A stretch of 7,511 nucleotides of DNA, from assembly GCA_021822995.1 (NCBI GenBank), contig JAKAPN010000049.1:1-7511 (forward strand). The letters are read 5' to 3'. This document shows, piece by piece, positions 5,401 through 7,511 of the stretch (the stretch's first letter is position 1; every line of letters begins with the position of its first letter). The DNA comes from an archaeon (GTDB taxonomy: Archaea > Thermoproteota > Nitrososphaeria > Nitrososphaerales > Gagatemarchaeaceae). A program made the position numbers and the translations under genes. The notes beneath the pieces are model-generated. The model was not told where the DNA came from, did no database searches, and saw only the letters and a program-made list of their open reading frames with translations.

Positions 5401-7511
5401 TTCGCTCGAGATACTGAGGATTACGAGCTACAACTCGGTGATCGATGCCACCCCGGAGGGGTACCTCGCCACGGGGCTCAACCCCATGGGAGTCGCGATA
5501 GACCAGAGGGACGACGTCTACGTGGCGAACGCCGGGGCGGGCAGCGCGTCGGAGATTTCGCCAGCCTGCTCGACCTGCACGCCAATCCAGCCTCCTGATT
5601 CGAACAGCCTGGTCCAAGCAGTCACGCTGGATGGAAGCGGGTTCGGAGGCGTGGTCGCAGACTCGACGAACACCACATTCTTCATGTCGAACGTAGTGGA
5701 GCGTGGCCACGCCCAGCTCTCGACGGTGAGCTCAACGGTGTACACCGGGACGTCCCTAGGGGCGTACAACCCCGGGGACCCGTTCGCCTACTCTCCGTTC
5801 GTGCCGAACGCGGTAGGCGTCCTCAACTCGACCGCGGCGCTGGTGGCTCCAGCCAACGGCACCCTCCTCGTCATCCCCACCTTCCCTGTGACGTTTGCCG
5901 ACTGCGGCAACATAGCGGTGAAGTCCAATTCGTGCCTGTCTGGGTTCCCGATGGAGATGTCGATCGGCAACGGCACCTACGCATCCCCGACGCCGTTTCC
6001 GCTCACGATCTACCTACCTGGGGGTCCGAACCTGGCTATCGCCAACCAGTGTCAGCAGAACTGCTATACATACAACACGTATGAGACGTACAGCTACGGG
6101 TTCAATGTCACAGCCCCCCTCGGCTACCTGCTCAACGGGTCCACGTTCAGCAAGCAGCTCTATTGCTCGTCTTACAGCGGCAGGTACTCTGAGGGGTTCA
6201 GCGGACCCTGCAGCTCGTTCGACTACCTGTTCGATTCGAACTATACCACCGTCTACCGCACCGCCCCGCCCCCGCTCTACATCGTGGGCATAGACGGCCC
6301 GTCCACGGTCGTGGTGAACATGAGCAGGATAGTCCTGCCAAACTCCTGGCTCGACAGCCCCTACTTCTCGGTGTCTACCTCAGTAACCACCTTCAAGACC
6401 ATCGCCGCGGCCGCCGGGGCTTTACTCGGATCGTTCGTCGGGCCAGTCGCTGGGGCCGCGGGGGCACTCGCCGGTTACGCTCTGGCGTCCAACTCGCCCA
6501 GGCTGGAAGTCGACAGCTACACGATAACGCCGACGCCCGGCGCCGACTTCGCCGCGTTCAACTACAGCCTGTGGTTTTACTTCAACGTCACATATCCTGC
6601 GGGATACAGCGTCAAGTCGGTCACGATTACCCACATACCGCTGATCAGGATTCTTGACGCTCTGCTTCCCATCAACTTCCCAGAGAACGACAGCGGGACC
6701 CCGTACAACATACTCGGGATGACGCTTACCCCAGGGGGGAGCATCAACCTGGTGAGCTACACCTCCGCCCCGGCGCAAGGAATCGGAGCTTGCTCATCTA
6801 CCGACGCGACCTGTTCCTGGGTCTCCTCGTTGGGGAGCCTCTACTTCGCGATTGCCGGTCTGCTTCTTTGCGTGGTTAAATCCAAGACTTGCTCCAGCGC
6901 GGGAGTATTCACGGGACCGGGAGGAGCGACGCTTGACGTCGGGAAGATGATCTTGAGCGTGCTCTCTGCCATCGGGAGCACCTGGGCCGACTTCCAAGCC
7001 TCGTCGTTAATCGGAGCACTCTACCAGAAGGCGTCGACTGAGAAGGTATTCGACTTCTTGTCCCCCACGGCGCTCCTGAAGTTCATAGCCGCCGTGGTGA
7101 GCGCTTTCGTCGCCTACCTGAAGTTCGCTCAAGATATCATAGACATAGTCGGGCAGAGCTACATACACATAGTCAATCTGATCGTGGACGCCTTCGCTAC
7201 TATCACCCAGACGATAAATGCGTATTGCACTGTGGCGAGCTGTTCTCAGGGCCTGAAGGGGTTCGTCAGTGCGGCAGACTCGGCGGAATCGGCGGTTTCG
7301 TTTGTGATGTCGGTTGTGGAAGCAGACGACCCCAACGGCTCTGCCGTCTACCCCACTTACTACTACCAGAACGGCACTTTGGCGCTTGGATACGACCCCA
7401 GCACAGGGCAGGTCATAACAAGGGACAAGGCCGGCTTCCTGCTCGCGAGCAGTGACGGGTTCGACGCCTATCTCAACTCGGCTTACAATTACACCCTGGT
7501 GCTCACCATGG
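2453..7511 (+). CDS. Giant multidomain surface protein: membrane domain, two propellers, ESGLP domains, helical domain (partial at right edge)
   Basis: One uninterrupted frame of at least 1686 codons, cut by the edge. ATG 2453 is used here; in-frame ATG 2426 would add nine residues (MRRWQATIQ), and neither has a clear ribosome site. Residues 16-124 hold four membrane helices with ARRWAW at 78-83 and YLSRPGTAASF at 123-133, resembling small archaeal four-helix proteins that end in 'YLxRPxVxxxF'. Helix 5 (151-170) would put the rest outside. Then: first propeller of about seven YVTN-like blades (299-620); two ESGLP domains starting at Phe 626 and Phe 725; second, more diverged propeller of about six blades (about 817-1098); beta-rich region (1098-1316); glycine zipper (1322-1341); helical region (about 1463-1623); Tyr-rich beta segment to 1686. 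It has 26 cysteines, all from residue 265 on, and about 30 sequons. No catalytic motif is visible. Function is unknown; adhesion or contact is inference. Confidence 0.93.
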   Translation, partial: MHSSESASGIRRPKGLTILIAYLSFAASAALIGSLNQAWGTGLFGVVGIAGPSFVLFAVGLPMQAVFLVTAAVAVGIARRWAWARTLAQAASAAGAAISALLIVDGTAAAVPALIANLTVVMYLSRPGTAASFHGLRPGAAPRNTAGTARVVTLPILLLLAVSSFTPAIQMGVPVPTTTATATVGYIPGFSSLRLGPVDLAYRMAGLVPILRLEPNAAVNYPSTSDSGASAPPASQHGLGPQGGPGTLRTTYLSSSNSAPSQGFCNDTAYQFRGFQTYVANPTVNQAFGCINAYTGNQEAMAYDPNNGYIFAVSEEFVGPCLCNISITVIDDFSGAIVANITSPQINAYLVYSQSMVFDASNNLLYVTGAYANSTVVINASSLSYVGSIWTGTGGYSPKMTLDSSNGYLYITDDVTDTLLAINTATNSVVANATLPNSPSDVVYDPYSNRLFVVYGGINYDNITVFDPDTVRQVANVTLPSSVVYNIVYDSANHLLYTEEDTYGLGQVYLFIVNGTSDQLVSNVTLGSNTQSYGFGDRLFFNPGNDEIYMLQDSEDYGNSTLVYNPTSGSVQQPSICDGPTFYGTECGPKEAVYDPWNGLMYYSMSSGFIVAAPTVASLIPRQVAFDESGLPRGTVWNVTVTWPGEQGASHPGSSWTNSSNGAMITFELPSAYTYDYRLQDISVGKACVSAPAGYRPVPSSGSFSPKSGGGQVAINFAALYASCFSESGLPPGSTWSVTLSPCVLVPTGGGSAESCAPGTTKSSTGNEISFLVTDGGYSFNVSSTGYVAAPAKGILTVAGKNAEMQVGFVLLTTGQGILAAFGDVFVVDPNDNRVEVYTQSPFLGMQGSVKVGSDPVALAGATVGSFNLVLAVNQGSDSVTLIDPSTGIALQNLTVGSRPVSIAVLEGQPVLPSGDAVALVTDYGSDSISVILLSPGGCSVACVLPTVEATVTNVPLNDAPVGIAAVASTVYGWVYVSLYDSRSLEILRITSYNSVIDATPEGYLATGLNPMGVAIDQRDDVYVANAGAGSASEISPACSTCTPIQPPDSNSLVQAVTLDGSGFGGVVADSTNTTFFMSNVVERGHAQLSTVSSTVYTGTSLGAYNPGDPFAYSPFVPNAVGVLNSTAALVAPANGTLLVIPTFPVTFADCGNIAVKSNSCLSGFPMEMSIGNGTYASPTPFPLTIYLPGGPNLAIANQCQQNCYTYNTYETYSYGFNVTAPLGYLLNGSTFSKQLYCSSYSGRYSEGFSGPCSSFDYLFDSNYTTVYRTAPPPLYIVGIDGPSTVVVNMSRIVLPNSWLDSPYFSVSTSVTTFKTIAAAAGALLGSFVGPVAGAAGALAGYALASNSPRLEVDSYTITPTPGADFAAFNYSLWFYFNVTYPAGYSVKSVTITHIPLIRILDALLPINFPENDSGTPYNILGMTLTPGGSINLVSYTSAPAQGIGACSSTDATCSWVSSLGSLYFAIAGLLLCVVKSKTCSSAGVFTGPGGATLDVGKMILSVLSAIGSTWADFQASSLIGALYQKASTEKVFDFLSPTALLKFIAAVVSAFVAYLKFAQDIIDIVGQSYIHIVNLIVDAFATITQTINAYCTVASCSQGLKGFVSAADSAESAVSFVMSVVEADDPNGSAVYPTYYYQNGTLALGYDPSTGQVITRDKAGFLLASSDGFDAYLNSAYNYTLVLTM
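2498..2851 (+). other. N-terminal four-helix membrane domain of the giant protein
   Basis: Residues 16-133: helices at about 16-35, 55-77, 88-104 and 107-124, with a basic/aromatic loop ARRWAW between helices 2 and 3 and a cytoplasm-like Arg/His-containing stretch after helix 4 (SRPGTAASFHGLRPG). From memory of the family, archaeal four-helix proteins with 'GRRWAW' and a terminal 'YLxRPxVxxxF' exist as short stand-alone proteins; here the domain is joined to a large exterior part. It has no cysteines. Confidence 0.6.
2903..2962 (+). other. Fifth hydrophobic helix / internal signal-anchor-like segment
   Basis: Residues 151-170 (VVTLPILLLLAVSSFTPAIQ) follow a short Arg-containing loop (APRNTAGTAR) and precede a Thr/Ala/Pro linker. 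It looks like the signal peptide of a formerly separate secreted propeller protein. Two GTG codons (2903, 2906) could in principle start translation here, but no ribosome site is seen and the frame is continuous. Confidence 0.55.
3347..4312 (+). other. First beta-propeller of the giant protein (about seven blades)
   Basis: Residues 299-620. Blades open with AMAYDPNNGYIF, SMVFDASNNLLY, KMTLDSSNGYLY, DVVYDPYSNRLF, NIVYDSANHLLY, RLFFNPGNDEIY and EAVYDPWNGLMY, and most close with a beta strand around 'xxVANxT'. The DNA of the first blade (TATGACCCTAACAACGGGTAC, from 3359) nearly matches the last blade of the preceding gene (TATGACCCTGCCAACGGCTAC, from 2204), supporting common descent. Confidence 0.8.
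4328..4891 (+). other. Two tandem ESGLP-type beta domains
   Basis: Domain one opens with FDESGLPRGTVWNVTV (residue 626), domain two with FSESGLPPGSTWSVTL (residue 725) and ends near 'MQVGFVLL' (about 812). Both show the order Phe-x-Glu-Ser-Gly-Leu-Pro, Gly, Trp, Val, then a turn and the aromatic 'YxYxxxDI' or 'YSFNVSSTGY' strand. I know this motif as a repeated Ig-like unit in surface and secreted proteins of Thermoplasmata and other archaea. Here the pair bridges the two propellers. Confidence 0.75.
4901..5746 (+). other. Second, diverged beta-propeller-like region (about six blades)
   Basis: About residues 817-1098. Blade-like units include DVFVVDPNDNRVEVY, LVLAVNQGSDSVTLIDPSTG, ALVTDYGSDSISVI, WVYVSLYDSRSLEI and MGVAIDQRDDVYVANAGAG, spaced roughly 45-60 residues with glycine-rich 'VGSxPVxIA' links. 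It is less regular than the first propeller; insertions carry the close Cys pairs GGCSVAC and the CSTC at residues 1039-1042. Confidence 0.6.
6401..6487 (+). other. Glycine-zipper hydrophobic helix in the exterior part
   Basis: Residues 1317-1345 are Ala/Gly/Leu/Val with no charge. Glycines fall at 1322, 1326, 1330, 1334, 1337 and 1341, that is GxxxGxxxGxxxGxxGxxxG, the spacing of tightly packing membrane helices. It sits between beta-rich segments more than 1100 residues after the last N-terminal helix. Confidence 0.7.
6839..7321 (+). other. Helical, hydrophobic C-proximal domain
   Basis: Residues about 1463-1623 change from beta-rich to helix-like: a short hydrophobic run (LYFAIAGLLLCVV), then amphipathic stretches such as MILSVLSAIGSTW, LLKFIAAVVSAFVAYLKFAQDII and SYIHIVNLIVDAFATITQTI. 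Beta-type sequence with sequons resumes at about 1627. I do not recognise the family. It may be a coiled or membrane-associating bundle. Confidence 0.6.

Noticed and set aside
5156..5710. Minus-strand open frame of 184 codons
   Set aside because: Antisense shadow of the second propeller; Arg-rich, with no recognisable domain.
1..7511. CRISPR array, tRNA/rRNA gene or insertion sequence
   Set aside because: I saw no spaced identical repeats, no RNA-gene folds and no transposase-like frame or terminal repeats; the repetition present is blade repetition at protein level.

Overview
The window looks archaeal. The evidence is three surface-type beta-propeller proteins, a C-terminal VPEFP plus hydrophobic helix plus basic tail of the archaeosortase (PEF-CTERM-like) type, dense N-x-S/T sequons, and two copies of the 'F-x-ESGLP-x-G-x-x-W-x-V' domain, which I associate with Thermoplasmata and related archaea. 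The GC content is moderately high. I cannot resolve the phylum from the sequence alone.

Layout: (1) positions 1-747, minus strand, hold the N-terminal part of a membrane-anchored PQQ-type beta-propeller protein that runs off the left edge. (2) Positions 748-1042 are a divergent intergenic region with a good TATA-like box for the minus-strand gene, a weaker one for the plus-strand gene, and a perfect 8-bp inverted repeat between them. (3) Positions 1043-2401, plus strand, encode a complete secreted seven-bladed YVTN-type propeller with a signal peptide and a C-terminal sorting/anchor signal. (4) From 2453 to the right edge, plus strand, a single uninterrupted reading frame of at least 1686 codons encodes a giant surface protein. 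I read its frame codon by codon and found no stop.

The giant protein is the main object of the window. In order it has a four-helix membrane domain, a fifth helix that looks like a second signal/anchor, a first propeller of about seven blades, two ESGLP domains, a second propeller-like region of about six blades, a beta-rich region, a glycine-zipper helix, a long helical hydrophobic domain, and a final beta segment cut by the edge. It has 26 cysteines, all after the fifth helix and nearly all in close pairs, and about 30 glycosylation sequons. This fits an oxidised, glycosylated exterior.

Taken together the window is a cell-surface locus of three propeller proteins. The two plus-strand genes are probably co-transcribed and share closely related blade motifs, so they are likely paralogous at least in part. 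Roles in adhesion, cell-cell contact or binding of polymers are inference; no enzyme or catalytic motif is visible.
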